Assembly (NCBI GenBank): GCA_001683735.1
Contig: LUGG01000014.1
Span: 62,001-126,000, forward strand
Direction: 5' to 3'
Length of the DNA stretch: 64,000 nt
DNA from: Grifola frondosa
Lineage: Eukaryota > Basidiomycota > Agaricomycetes > Polyporales > Grifolaceae
Under the pieces are notes generated by a model. The model had not been told where the DNA came from. It made no database searches and saw only the letters and a program-made list of their open reading frames with translations. Shown here piece by piece: positions 10,732-21,727 of the stretch. The position numbers and the translations under genes were made by a program. Position 1 is the stretch's first letter. Each line of letters begins with the position of its first letter.

Positions 10732-11681
10732 ATGTCGCACGGAAAGCAGTTCACTCTCTACACTCACAAGGGAGGGCCAAATGGCTGGTCAGTATCCTGC
10801 CATTGGCTAGCTTCCATTTCACTCACTACTGCCCATCGTTTAGGAAGGTTGCCTTCGTCCTCGAGGAGCTCGGTCTCACCTACCACAGCATCTACCTCGA
10901 CTTCGCCAAGGGAGAGCAGAAGGGACCGGAGCACGTTAAGCTGAACCCAAACGGCCGCACCCCCACCATCGTCGATCACAAGAACGGCGACTTTGCGGTT
11001 TGGTACGTTCCGCGCAGTCCCACGATGGCGTTAGCTCACGCGCCGTCACCAGGGAGTCCTGCGCTATCATCGTATACCTCGTAGGAACATACGACAAGCA
11101 GAACAAGATTTCTGTTTCTGACCCCAAGGAGAGGATCACGCAGCTGCAGTGGCTCTTCTTCCAAGCTTCCGGGCAAGGGTGCGTCTGTCGTCTTACATAT
11201 GCCGCGAGGACGATGACTCACCATGCATATAGTCCATACTTTGGCCAGGCATACTGGTTCAAAGCTTATCATCCTGAGAAAGTACCCAGTGCTATTGAAC
11301 GGTACCAGAAGGAGACGATTCGTGTGCTTGGGGTTCTGGAGAGCGTGCTTTCCAAGCAGGAGTGGCTGGTCGGCGGGAAGTTCACTGTCGCCGACGTGTC
11401 GTTCGTCCCGTACGTGTTTGAGGTGTTCTCCGAATAGAGCGAAATGCTGACCATGGATGCACGTCTGAAGGTGGGACATCAGTGCGTTCGATGCTCTTTT
11501 GGTTGACTACCCTGGCTTCTCTCTCGAGAAAGACTTCCCTGCCGTCAAAGCGTGAGTGAACCCTTTCGTGAGAGATCTCTTTGAACGATGTTGATGATGA
11601 CCTGCATACAGCTGGCACGAAAAGGTCATCTCGCGCCCAGCGGTTGCCGCTGTGCTTGCCATCAAGGCTTCTATTAATTGA
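10732..11681 (+). CDS. Ure2p-like glutathione S-transferase, copy 2 (intact)
   Basis: Six exons (10732-10787, 10844-11002, 11053-11178, 11233-11409, 11471-11551, 11612-11681) splice in phase to a GST of normal length. The N-terminal thioredoxin-like domain reads QFTLYTHKGGPNGW, KVAFVLEELGLTYHSIYLDF, LNPNGRTPTIVDHKNGDF (cis-Pro region TPTI) and ESCAIIVYLVGTYDK. The all-helical domain contains QWLFFQASGQGPYFGQA, KFTVADVSFVPWD and LVDYPGFSLEKDFPAVKAWHEK. Proteins of this fungal class use glutathione for conjugation, peroxide reduction or thiol transfer and help degrade toxic aromatic compounds; the exact substrate is unknown. It lies 0.96 kb downstream of copy 1 with its own TATA box, so each copy is transcribed separately. 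NEDD8 follows on the same strand about 300 bases later. Confidence 0.92.
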
Positions 11682-11892
11682 TGTGGATGTGTCGTATAAC
11701 TGGAAATACTGCCTCGATAATCCAGTGTATCGAATCCGCGATAAATATACGTGTTTTATCGTACCTGCTGTGATTTTCGTGTGACTCTTCGGGAAGACGC
11801 GAACAGGAGAGTTGCCAAATTGGGCGACCGCGTCTGTAAGATTTGTGAATGCAGATCCCAGTGCGCCATCTGCATAGACGCCACACCGAGTC

Positions 11893-11918
11893 TTTCTCTC
11901 TCTCTCTCTCTCTCTCTA
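11893..11918 (+). repeat. CT microsatellite upstream of NEDD8
   Basis: An uninterrupted run of TC dinucleotides follows TCTTT and ends in CTACCACC. The matching place in duplication unit A has only a short CT-rich run, so the repeat has expanded in unit B. It lies about 60 bases before the NEDD8 ATG and may act as its pyrimidine-rich promoter element. Confidence 0.85.
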
Positions 11919-11976
11919 CCACCACCACATCCAACCCCTCCCCATAACGTTATAACACGTTGGTTACACGTTCATC

Positions 11977-12485
11977 ATGTTGATCAAAGTGAAGGTAGGC
12001 GCTCCGTGTAGGACTGTCGATGTCCGCCACTCACCAGTTTGCTTCCTCTCGCCAGACGCTGACTGGCAAGGAGGTGAGCAGATCGCGTGCAGAGAAGCCC
12101 TCGCTGACAGTTCCCTGCGCCTATGCTCCCCTAATGTATCCTGCACGCTAGATCGAGCTCGATATCGACCCCGATGATAAGGTGCGTTCTCCTAGCCCGC
12201 TCCACCGTGAGTCGGTTGTAACCACTGCTCCACTTCGCGTGGCTTGCCGTCGATATGCTAGATTGCACGCATAAAGGAGAAGGTCGAGGAGCAGTCTGGC
12301 GTACCCCCACCGCAGCAGCGACTTATTTTCGGTGGCAGACAAATGTGCGTAGCTCCTCGTTCTCTCGTGTGGTGTGTGCCAATGGCGATCTTGCACTCAG
12401 GGCGGATGATAAGTCGGCAAAGGAGTTCAACATCACCGCGGGAGCAGTGCTACATCTAGTCCTCGCGCTCCGTGGTGGCTGCTAG
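11977..12485 (+). CDS. RUB1: NEDD8/Rub1 ubiquitin-like protein
   Basis: Five exons (11977-11994, 12056-12073, 12152-12181, 12262-12344, 12401-12485) give 77 residues, beginning MLIKVKTLTGKEIELDIDP and ending [11 protein letters not shown]. The protein has the ubiquitin fold and a C-terminal diglycine. The Ala in ALRGG, where ubiquitin has Arg, marks it as NEDD8, not ubiquitin. It is activated by the NEDD8 E1 and Ubc12 and attached to cullins, switching on SCF-type ubiquitin ligases. After the GlyGly a single Cys must be removed by a processing protease. The first two exons are only 18 bases each and the third is 30. All junctions preserve the ubiquitin-like sequence, so the model is firm. The promoter abuts the duplicated GST flank. 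Confidence 0.96.
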
Positions 12486-12700
12486 GCTCGGTGAGGGTCA
12501 GTGTGGTGATGTGCGCGATGGACGGAGAGAATGCAGCAAGGTTTCCGATGTATCATGTCGTACGTTGTGTCAGATGTGTTCCTATTCACAGTTTCTCTGC
12601 TTTGTTTTCCGTTGCACGAACATCAGATACCCACATGGGTATAGAGACAGTGTATGTACAGCAATCCACAAGTGACACTATTTCACAGCACCTGCAGTAT

Positions 12701-13696
12701 TCAATCGGCTAGGAGATCGGGGCCCCCAACGACGTCCGCACCAGGCAGCAGCCATCGGAAGGTGATGCTCAGCCTCACTTCGCGGTCAACCAGCATCCCC
12801 GCGCGCTCCCCGGCGACTCCTCCACCAGGTCCTCCAGCCGCTTCTCGATCCCGTGCGTCCACCCATACCGCGCCTCCCCCGTCATGACGATAACGCTGCC
12901 CGCGGGGAGATACAGTCCGACCTTCCGCGACGCGCCCTTCCCCTCTGCGCGCACCCTGTCGAACTGCATCACACAGCCGGAGCCGAGGCTGACCCCGATG
13001 ATGCCGTCGTCGTACCGGTCGAGTAGGTCGACGTGCGGCGTGATGCCCTCGCCGGGCCAATAGAGGTTCAGTATCGCCTGGCGCGCGCGCACAGGGGCGC
13101 CCGGTGGGGGGAAGAGCAGCGCATGCGTGTCAGGGGGGAGGGACGGCAGGAGAAGCTCGGAGAGCGTGGAGAGTAGGTCTAGGAGGAACGGAGGGAGGCG
13201 GCGTGCGCGGTTCCGAGGAGGGGCCTTCGGCAGCGCGCTCGAAGAGCATGACTTGGTTGACGGCGCCGTCCTTGAAGAAGGCTCTGATGCACGTCCACAT
13301 GAGGTCTTCGGCGAAGTCTTCGGGAAGTAGCGAGGTGGGATCGAAGAAGAGGCCGGGGACGGACGGCGTGGTGAGCCTTGCTGGCACGAGAGTCTCGCCG
13401 TCGTTCACGAGGGGCCCTACAGTCCTGCATGCGGAGCCATCGTCGGTGTCAGTCTGAGGTTCCGGTAAGCATTCGTCGAAAAGCGAGTCCGCATCCGAGT
13501 CCGAGAGGAAGGAGTCAACGGAGGGAGACTTTGGCCGCTCCAAGGCAGTCGAGGCGGTTACAATCCTGAGACCGTGTTTGACAGCGGGCTTTGTGGAACG
13601 AGGGAGCTTCGATTGACCAGCGTAGTCGCCTTCCTCTGCGAGTTTACGCTTCTTCGTCGACAGCGCAGCGGGAGACAGAGGGATACTGTGTGTCAT
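12701..13696 (-). CDS. AlkB-like Fe(II)/2-oxoglutarate dioxygenase, frame interrupted
   Basis: The start at 13696 (MTHSIPLSPAALSTKKRKL) leads through a Ser/Asp-rich region to FAEDLMWTCIRAFFKDGAVN and QVMLFERAAEG. Then, one frame over, come LPPFLLDLLSTLSELLLP, RQAILNLYWPGEGITPHVD (the HxD iron ligands), DGIIGVSLGSGCVMQF, LPAGSVIVMTGEARYGWTHG (the distal His) and, in a third frame, REVRLSITFRWLLPGADVV with the Arg that binds 2-oxoglutarate. The frame changes fall in G/C runs near 13,190-13,215 and 12,795-12,815, neither of which contains a usable intron. Enzymes of this family oxidatively demethylate nucleic acids or proteins; the substrate is not evident. Since every catalytic residue is conserved, I favour indel errors over a dead gene. 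It converges on NEDD8. Confidence 0.78.
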
Positions 13697-14132
13697 AGTA
13701 TGAAGAATACAGATGATGGGTGTCTTGCAACACTTAAGAAAGGCAAACTGGGAAGTCTATCATCGGAAGGCCTAGTCTGGATTCTAACGAGAAGACCACG
13801 AGGAGTATAATGGTCTTGACCGCCGGCACCGTCTAGGACGGTGTCAGACCACAGTCACGAAGCGCCCGTGAGTTGTTGGCATAATATCCAGAAAAAGAAA
13901 ATTTATCTAATTATGATTTCTATCATGACGGCCGGTTGGACTAAAGTCGGCATTCACTTTTATGTGTTCAGTAGCTCTGATTCATGTTTGGCAGTACTGT
14001 GAGGTTACAGTTACAGCTCAACTGTATCTGTATTATTCCCCCTTTCTTGCTCTCAAGTTCTATATCCAACTCTCTACATCTCGTCTAGTAAATAATTGGT
14101 CAGATTTTGACTACGAATTTCGATCAGTAAAT
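13697..14132. other. Intergenic upstream of the AlkB-like gene
   Basis: About 435 bases holding the AlkB-like promoter and the 3' end of the ChaC gene. An imperfect inverted pair around 13,815-13,850 (CCGTCTAGGACGG) is the only visible structure. Confidence 0.35.
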
Positions 14133-15392
14133 TCACGGCACCTCCAGGGCATATAGATGTGAGTCTTGGGACTCAGGTGCCAGCTTCCTAACTGCAGCCA
14201 CGAGCTCATAGAGGTAGTCTAGAACAATAGCCATGAGGTGTTGATCTAGACAGAGGACATTCCAGAGACGCACCTTGTTGCGTCCTGAGGGCCCCACGGA
14301 GTGCCAGATCCGTTCTGCGAGTGCGTCAATCGGCTCTGATCCAACTATCATTAACATGAAATCAAACGGTCGGCAGGCAGTGTTTCAATTAAAAGCAGTG
14401 TATGTCATATGATCCTTCGGCGACTTACTAAAGGAAGGATTATCATTTCTGCCGACATAGCACTTGAACAATGTCAGGAGGTTAGCGCAGATACCATTTG
14501 CCACAGCAGGCGCAGACGTACGAAAGCCTGTGGCAATGATCAGCCACGTTGAGGATAGAAAAAGGCTACAACGTACTCTATGTATTACGACTTTCTCGCG
14601 ACCGCCCACGAGTCCGTAGACATCGAGTTCTTCGAGCGTATATCCATCCTATTCACCAGTCACTGATCAGCTGGAGACGTGTACGCTTCAATTATGGCAA
14701 ACCTTCTCGCGATAATCTACACGCCAACAATATCCAATGTTACAGGGTTTAGCTAGCGGTCACCGAGCACTAGCACAAAATGTACCTAGATAGTCCCGCA
14801 CTTCTGATTCATACAAAGGATCTATAGTATATGCGACGCCTGTGAAGAATGTAGTCAGTTTTGTTGCACAAGAACATCGAATTCATTCGGAAGACTCGCC
14901 CAGACAACATCGTCGTGAGGGAAGGGATCCTGCATGTAGATTAATTTGGCTGGTTCAACAGAGCAGAGGGTCTGCTTAATATTTACTGAACCGGAAAAGG
15001 CCTCCCAGTCCTCTTTGTGAATGAGGGTGACTACTCTGCCAGGATTCTATGAAATTTAAGACAACAGATGAGCCAACCCACCAATACTTGATACAAGCGG
15101 AATGTCATACCTCTGGTGTCCCTCTATGATCATGGGACTTCTGGGCGAACCGGCGCACATAACCTTTCAAGAAGCCTGGAGCTAACGAACATGTCAGAAA
15201 GCCCGTAAGCTGCACCTGTGAAATTCGACCAGGCCGCAACCTACTCTCAGAGACGACATGGGGTGGCGGCTGTCAAGATCGGCCTATAAACTTGCAAATC
15301 CTCTACAATTAAAAAGTGGTAGCAACTACCTTGAAGATCAACGACCCATATCCGAACACAACGTACGGCCTCTCGCTCGTCACCAATACCAT
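14133..15392 (-). CDS. Glutathione-specific gamma-glutamylcyclotransferase (ChaC family)
   Basis: Read on the minus strand from the ATG at 15392 (MVLVTSERPYVVFGYGSLIF), the exons give the ChaC signature GYGSLIFK, PPPHVVSE, PGFLKGYVRRFAQKSHDHRG, NPGRVVTLIHKEDWEAFSG, VVWGVAYTIDPLYESEVRDYL, DYREKDGYTLEELDVYGLVG with the catalytic Glu of YREKDGY, YVGRNDNPSF, EPIDALAERIWHSVGPSGRN, and YLYELVAAVRKLAPESQDSH. The enzyme cleaves glutathione to 5-oxoproline and Cys-Gly in the cytosol. Several short introns split it, and the one between YREK and DGYT joins exactly. It shares a 185-base promoter with the SAP18-like gene on the other strand. Two GST genes lie a few kb to the left, but nothing shows co-regulation. 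Confidence 0.9.
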
Positions 15393-15577
15393 TGCTAAGC
15401 CACCATAGACTTACTAGGCCAACTCTTTTGGTGGACTTCAAGTTAGTAATACTGTAAGCGGATTGGTTAGGATATCAATCCAGAAAAGGAAATATTAGCT
15501 AAGCTTTCAACCTTCACAATCTTCCGTAAGACTGCAGCTGCTCACACCCTTACTATCAAGATACTAGCCACAAAAGT
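15393..15577. promoter_or_regulatory. Bidirectional promoter, ChaC and SAP18-like genes
   Basis: The two start codons face away from each other across 185 bases, so both promoters must lie here or overlap the first exons. No TATA box is evident. Confidence 0.5.
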
Positions 15578-16582
15578 ATGGAAGAAAACAACACCCGCAG
15601 GAAGGCCGATTGTTGACAGAGAAAAAGTGTGCTACTCTTCTTCAGGTCTTTGCGGGCGAGATTGCACGCATGCATAGACCGCTCCCTTTCTCATCCGCAC
15701 ATTCTTAAAACTGGGGAGCTTCACCGTTTGGACCAATTCGAGGAAGGGCCTATTCCCATCGCAGATGAACAACAGATTTTTACATGGTGCGTGGTTGTCT
15801 TTCGCAACCAATCTATCGCTCCTGACACCCACGCGTTCACAGGAAAGACGCAACCCTCCGGGAGGTACTCACCACACTGCGCATCACGGCGCCCAACACC
15901 GCCGAATATCGCCACCCCCTCGCGCGCTACTCCTTCCGTGCTGTCTACGCTGACTCTGCATCTCGCGGCCGCTTCGCCCAAAAAGAGCTCGGCATAGTCC
16001 TCGCGCGATATCCTCGGCGAGCCGGCACCCTCGGCTCAGCTGCCCCGCGCCTGCTCGAGGATCAGACGACGAGTCGCACGAGCCTTCCGAGCGCGAGCGT
16101 GAGGAGCGCACGCTGGATGAGCTGCGCTTCGTGCCGGGGACTATCTCTGCGTCGCGGTACTCCTGCCGAAGAATGTCACCGTGGCGGTGGGCCCGGTGGA
16201 GAGATCGCGATCAAGGGCTCCGCGACAGGTGCGCCTGCGCCTGCTGCTCCAGCGGGTCGAATGGATGGAAGGGTAGGGGCCTCGGGGAGACGGCGGGTGG
16301 GTGGGAGATTGCTCCCGCGCCTGGTCCGCCCGGTGTTGGACGCGGCGGAGGCACTGGCGTGGCGGCTCAGATCCGCCCCTCCCCCTCCGCACCGTCGTGC
16401 TGGGCGTGGAGACTTTTCTGCCCGGGACCGCGACGTGGATCGACGGGTGCCCCTCCGAGAAGAGATTCTCCGCCCCCAAGGAGAGAAGGTTGGGGCGACA
16501 GGGACAGAGTGGCAGGGGAGACAGGCGACCGCCTTCGAGATCAAGGAGTCCGCCTAGAAGAAGGAACTCTCGTTATGATTGA
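15578..16582 (+). CDS. SAP18-like histone deacetylase complex / splicing factor, several frame breaks
   Basis: Pieces of SAP18 appear in order but in changing frames: RPIVDREKVC, QVFAGEIARMHRPLPF, FLIRTFLKLG, HRLDQFEEGPIPIADEQQIF (then an intron ending near 15,842), KDATLREVLTTLRITAPN, YRHPLARYSFRAVYADSAS, RGRFAQKELGIVL, RTLDELRFVPG, LCVAVLLPKNVTVAVGP, and an RS-rich end RSRSPPRRRNSRYD. SAP18 joins the Sin3 deacetylase and the exon-junction ASAP complex in the nucleus. At least five one-base gaps are needed (around 15,637, 15,690, 15,720, 16,006 and 16,138), mostly in short homopolymers or GC repeats. Either the copy has decayed or the sequence is error-rich here. The start at 15578 is tentative. 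The coding pattern between breaks is fully conserved, which argues for error. Confidence 0.7.
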
Positions 16583-16890
16583 GGGCTCGTGTGTTGTATT
16601 GTTGCGTTCTTGCGTTCGTATGTGCTGAGTCCGTTCTTCTCAACTGTTATTCCAATAGTGATGTCTGTGATTTTATGACGAGCGTCCGCGAATCGACTCG
16701 GGACATTCGCTTCTTATATGTCCTCAGCATCTGAGCGAAGATCAATACGCCGTGATAAAATTTTGTTTGACCTCCTCATCCTTGGTAAACGTATTAAATT
16801 CAGTGCTACAGTTACTGGTAACTATCTCGAAGAACTTTGTAAGTACATTCTAATAAACAACAGGAAGATCTCAAACACGCTACGATTATT

Positions 16891-19080
16891 CTACTTAGAA
16901 TAGTTTGAAACAACTTGCACATCAACCTGGTCCAGTTTCTTCTCGTCGTAAGACACGGGGTCCTCATCAACATTCTTGATCGGCCCCGTGAACCACTTGC
17001 GGGCAGAAACAACCCAGGATATGGACGCGAATAAGAATACCGCCATAATAATCACAACAGCGTAGTCTGCGTAGTGTCAAAGAGAGAAACAAGCTCATGG
17101 AGGGGAAGACGTACTCATCAATTCGGCGTCCGGCGCATGCTCGGGCGGGAAGAGCAGTAAGATGATGATGAAACAGACCCATGAGACTGCGACAATCCCA
17201 ATGGGCATGTACCAACGCCCGAGCGAGAATGGGCCCTTCTCGAGCTTGTTGCGCCCGGAGGTGATGCGGAGGAAGATCGGTGTGACATACGATGTGTACA
17301 GCCCAATTACAGATGCCCTGTGCATTCGAAATTCATGAATAAGCATGTGCCCAGATAGCAGGTAGCGCTCATATACGTACCCTGCGAGTGACGAGAGCGC
17401 CGTAGCGGAAAAGCCGAGAAGGCCGCAAACACCTGCAAGGACCATAACCAGCCACACCGCATTGACGGGGGTCTGGGTATGCCGGTTCATGCGTTTCCAC
17501 CAACGCGAGCCTGGAAGCGCGTTATCCCGCGCAAACGCGAACACCACGCGAGATGCATCAACGCCCTGAGCAGCGCCAGTCACGTACTGTCCCACATCCG
17601 AAGTAAGCACATGTCTCCAGTGGGGTAATGGGCGCGTACCTGCACGACGATGATGAAGCTCCAGATGGCGAGCATGCCCCGTTTGCCGAGAACGTCGAGG
17701 AAGAGCTGACCCATGGGGAGGGGCAAAGTAGTGGAGAGAAGATCAGATACGGATGCTGTGGCAAACGATGCAGCGATGAAGAGAATCCAGCCGAGAGATG
17801 CAGTCGCTCCAACGGCGACTAAAATCGCAATGGGCGCCGCGCGGGCTGCTCCGGCTGTCTCTTCTGAAATGTGAGCAGCGGAGTCATCTGGGATCGCTGA
17901 TCAGTGGGCGAGCTAGTGTCTAGCGACGCGTACTTACATCCAGTAAGTGTCCACATTGGGGAAGTGAAGGCAAGGAGAAAAGCCCAGCCATCTACCAAGA
18001 AATCAGTCAGATATTGCTAAGATAAACGAATCTGAGACCCACTGTTTGACCAGCCGGTGTTGTTCTCGAATAGAGTGAAGGCATCCTTGGTGGACACCTT
18101 TTGGTCGCCGGAACAAACGAGTAGCGCAATGATAGCAGCGATAGTTGTGCCCACTGCAGGAGAGTTAAAGTAATAGGATCAACGGCATGGCGCGACAGAG
18201 ATACATCACTCGCCGTTGACCATCACATAGAAAAGGTTTAATCGTGCGAGAAGTTTAGTCGCCGCGGAGCATACAAGACCGTGAGTAAATAGAATTGCGA
18301 GTAGAATACCGAAAGTTGGGCCTGCCCGAGATCAACTGCGCCATCAGAACCAACAGAGAGCGCGGTAGTGATCATCTGGGCGCTGGAAGCAAACGTTTGA
18401 TCAGCGCTGGCACAGCGTCTCGCACACTGTTCTACATACCACGTGAAGTCTATAGAGCAGACGAGCGTGACTTGGCCAGTTACGTTCGCCCAACCTGTAA
18501 TCCAGCTGGCCAGGGCCGCATATTTCGGCGGGGCGAGCTTCGCCGAAAAGTAGTAAAGGCCCGCGCTTGTCCTATGCAGGAGTCATGTTATACGAAACGG
18601 TCGTGGAGTGTTTATAGTAAGCAACTCACGGCATTGCTGATGCAAGCTCGGCCATGGAAGCAGCGATCGCCATGACGAAGAGGCATGGGATAAGCCACCC
18701 GAAGACCATTCCAACATGTCCACCTATTCTCAGAGTTATAACACGGCACCTGAGCAGCTGTGACATGACTCACCGGATACAAGAGGGAAGGACATGGTGG
18801 ACGATACGGACGCAATGACCCCCATGATAGAGAAGGCAAATGCGATAGTCTCTATGAGCTACACAAGAAGATTTAAGAAGTTATACACAGCTAGAATTAT
18901 GTACTCATCACAAACCGAGAATTCGCGTTTGAATTCGCTTTTGTAGCCAAGTTTCGCAAGGAGGACGTCGTCGGCATGTCGCAACGAGACTATAGAACCA
19001 TTATCGCTGTCACGCGTAGTTCCAGACCCAGGGGAGACGTGCTTCACGCTGACAACTCCCTGTTGTTCAATCTTCGACAT
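16891..19080 (-). CDS. Amino-acid/GABA permease (APC superfamily, ACT family)
   Basis: Plasma-membrane or vacuolar transporter with about twelve helices. From the ATG at 19080 the cytosolic N-terminus reads MSKIEQQGVVSVKHVSPGSG and HADDVLLAKLGYKSEFKREF. Transmembrane exons follow: AFAFSIMGVIASVSSTMSF, GGHVGMVFGWLIPCLFVMAI, ASMAELASAMPTSAGLYYFS (the GABA-permease hallmark), ITGWANVTGQVTLVCS, FAFARDNALPGSRWWKRMN, NAVWLVMVLAGVCGLLGFSA, SYVTPIFLRITSGRNK and SWVCFIIILLLFPPEHAPD, and the tail KWFTGPIKNVDEDPVSYDEK. These match the UGA4/choline/GABA permease group. Many 50-60 base introns split it. The substrate could be GABA, choline or a basic amino acid. It converges on the SAP18-like gene and shares an 850-base upstream region with the divergent deacetylase gene. 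Confidence 0.88.
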
Positions 19081-19932
19081 GGTAGAAGGCCCAAGATGCA
19101 GAAGACGCAGAAGAGAAGTGTGAGAACTACGGGGTAGAGCGCTCGCATAGGTACTTTGGTGTCAAGTAAGATATATGTTACGTTTGAGTCGGCGATCCCG
19201 GTTCACGGTGTCTCTAGCCTGATAAGTGTCCGGCTGAGAGATAAGGAAGCATATCGACCGACTTGCACTCACCTTATCTACCGCTCTCTCGCAGTCATCA
19301 CGCTGCAGGTGGCATGTGCTCATGCTATAACATCTAAATGTCCAAGTTATGACGTTAGATAGCAACTCCCAAAGGCTGAATGATTCGTGGACTTTTGTGG
19401 TTAATCAAACGGATGACTTAGAAGTAATAAGTTAACTGGAGGCTTGATAGTATGGTTCGATCACAACGCGACGTAGTAGCGACCTTACGCGACGCGCCGT
19501 GGCACCTCACGTGGCCGATTCACGATGAGCGCGGCGGCAGCTCAATCAACCGCGTGGTCTCTTTTCTCATCACCGCCGTGAACATATAGTGCATATAGTG
19601 CAATATTGCTCAGCGGACATGTTCACCTCGCCCAAAAAATGCAACTCTAATGCCAGCGGCTTCAGCTCGATGTTGAACCCGTAATGGGATGCCGGTGCTT
19701 ATCGACGAACCCGTTAGTAGGCTCAAAAGTTCTAACCTGCTCCCAATTCAGAAATTTTGTTGGCTTGGCTTCCCGTATCTAAAGTGTTTCTTCTCATATC
19801 TATGAATATGAGCGGTCCGGACCAGCTTATCTTCGCCATGCATATCTCATACTCTTTACCCTATCTCATGGTGCCTCACACAGCACTGTCATCTTGCTCT
19901 GTTACCTCCTCGTCGCACAGGCATCTATAGGC
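19081..19932. promoter_or_regulatory. Divergent upstream region, permease and deacetylase
   Basis: About 850 bases between opposed starts. CACGTGGCC (about 19,508) is a possible E-box-type site. ATAGTGCATATAGTGCA near 19,586 is a short direct repeat. No gene recognised. Confidence 0.35.
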
Positions 19933-21727
19933 ATGCCTCGAAAAGTTCTCATAGGATTTGGTGTCGATGTCGACGCAGTGGCTGGATGGTACGTGCGTCC
20001 CGCTGAGTCTGAAGCCCTGCGTATGAGTGTCCACGTGCAGGTTGGGATCGTATGGCGGCGAGGATTCTCCCTTGGACATTTCTAGAGTATGTGATTCGAT
20101 TTCCTAGAGCATGCGTGCCAATCGGAGCATCCCATATCCAGGGAATGTACGCTGGGGAAGTGGGCGTGCCGCGATTGCTAAAGCTGTTCAAAAAATACAA
20201 CATCAAGACGACATGGTTCATACCTGGTAGGTCTCCTAATGAGTATACCCAACACGACATCGATGTTGTTCCGAAGGCCACAGTCTGGAAACCTTCCCTG
20301 AGCAAATGGCTGCTGTTAGAGATGCTGGTCACGAGATGTGAATGCAATTCAAGACCAATCCCTGCTTGTCGCTGACTTTTCTTCCTTCCTCTAGTGGGCT
20401 TCATGGTTACTCTCATGAGGTGCGCACATTTATTCGAGACAATTGCTGTTTTCCTCTGATGTCAATATTAGAATCCTGTGTCCATGTCGCCTGAGCAACA
20501 GAAAGATATCTTGGACCATACGTTCAACTTGCTCACCGAATTCAACAATGGGGTTCCGCCGAAGGGAAGTGTTGCTCCTTGGTGGGAGACAAGTAGCGAA
20601 GGCACGGAGTTGTTACTCGACAAGGGTATTGAATACGGTGCGTTCAAGACTACGTGAGGGGATACGGCAGGGGTTCTGATCCTACCCAGACCATTCAAAC
20701 ATGGCACACGAGTGGGTGGTAAATCTTTATGGGTTTCAATTGGTCAGCTAACTTTTTAATGGCAGCTCTCAAGCGTACTACCTTCGTGACCAGGATTTGT
20801 GGACCAAGATTGACTATAGTGCCAAGGCCCACGCGTGGATGAAACCTCTCACTAGGGGAAAGGAAACGGGACTGGTCGAGATACCTGCGAACTGGTGAGT
20901 CCGCCGCGCGTACATACACTCTTGCTTCATTCGACGATTCGTTATTCAGGTACCTGGACGATCTTCCTCCCATGATGTGAGCGATAAACTCGAACGCAGC
21001 ATCGGCTGTAGAACTGTATCTAACCGCCACAACGTCACATTAGGTTCATCAAGTCGAGTCCAAATTCCCATGGCTGGGTACGCGATTCCAATTGAGGATA
21101 CTTGGGATCTGTTAGATCTGTTGACGTGTCCTTACCAGGTCAATTCGCGCGACGTCGAGCAGCTATGGAAAGACTCCTTTTCATACCTATATAGGTGAGC
21201 CCGACGCTTCACTTATACTGTATGGTTCATCTAATTACAGCGATATCAGGGAAGAGGAGAACTTCATTTTCCCGATTACTATCCTCCAGATGTCAGCGGG
21301 TAAGCACTCCGCATATAGTAACGGCTCTCTTTGTATGCTGAAAATTCTACCCACGCGCTTGCTCTATCTAGCCGCCCTCATGTCCTCTTGATGCTTGTAC
21401 GTAGACTCCTTTTGTTATTGGTCGGTCTGGCGTGCCACCGTAAAACGAGCATTGTCAACAAACACGTTACGTATCGGTTGCATTTGCACCAAGCTGTGCA
21501 AGAATCGGTTTGTAAAACATATAGAAACATTTCGCATTGATTCACACACGTCGGCAGGCTGATATGAAGGCTGATGTGGTGTTTAATTTTCACAGGAACG
21601 TTTTATTGAATGGGTCAACACCCATGCTGACGTTCATTGGGTCCGCATGATTGATATGGCGCACGAGTTCCGTGCTCGCGCAGCACCCATTCCGGGAGCA
21701 AAGATGCCGCGAGGTTTCCAAGGTTGA
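19933..21727 (+). CDS. Polysaccharide deacetylase-family hydrolase (NodB domain, HpPgdA/PuuE-like)
   Basis: Starts [19 protein letters not shown]; an intron follows, then [72 protein letters not shown] (metal-binding HxxxH), [69 protein letters not shown], a Trp-rich segment, [20 protein letters not shown] sequence and [20 protein letters not shown] near the end. It is a NodB-fold metal hydrolase, closer to the cytosolic HpPgdA, cyclic-imide hydrolase and allantoinase-like group than to secreted chitin deacetylases, and no signal peptide is seen. The substrate may be a cyclic imide or an N-acetyl sugar. One base seems missing at 21,281-21,286, where FPITI should run into [14 protein letters not shown]. 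Otherwise splicing is regular. Confidence 0.82.

Larger units (their letters stand above)
7743..11940 (+). repeat. Tandem segmental duplication carrying the two GST genes
   Basis: Unit A (about 7,743-10,018) and unit B (about 10,019-11,940) match in order. Matching stretches include the GCAGGCAC-GATGGATT start (7,743 and 10,022), the upstream stretch 8,225-8,475 against 10,070-10,320, the TATA region, the whole GST gene, and the 3' flank ending in a CT-rich run (about 9,987 and 11,893). Unit A carries roughly 400 bases (about 7,800-8,225) not seen in B. B carries a C/G-rich insert (about 10,390-10,510) not seen in A. Both units point the same way, as expected from unequal crossing-over. The divergence looks older in the flanks than in the exons. 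Confidence 0.8.

Noticed and set aside
13815..13850. Inverted pair CCGTC...GACGG as a terminator
   Set aside because: Too short and imperfect, and intrinsic terminators of bacterial type are not expected in fungal nuclear genes.
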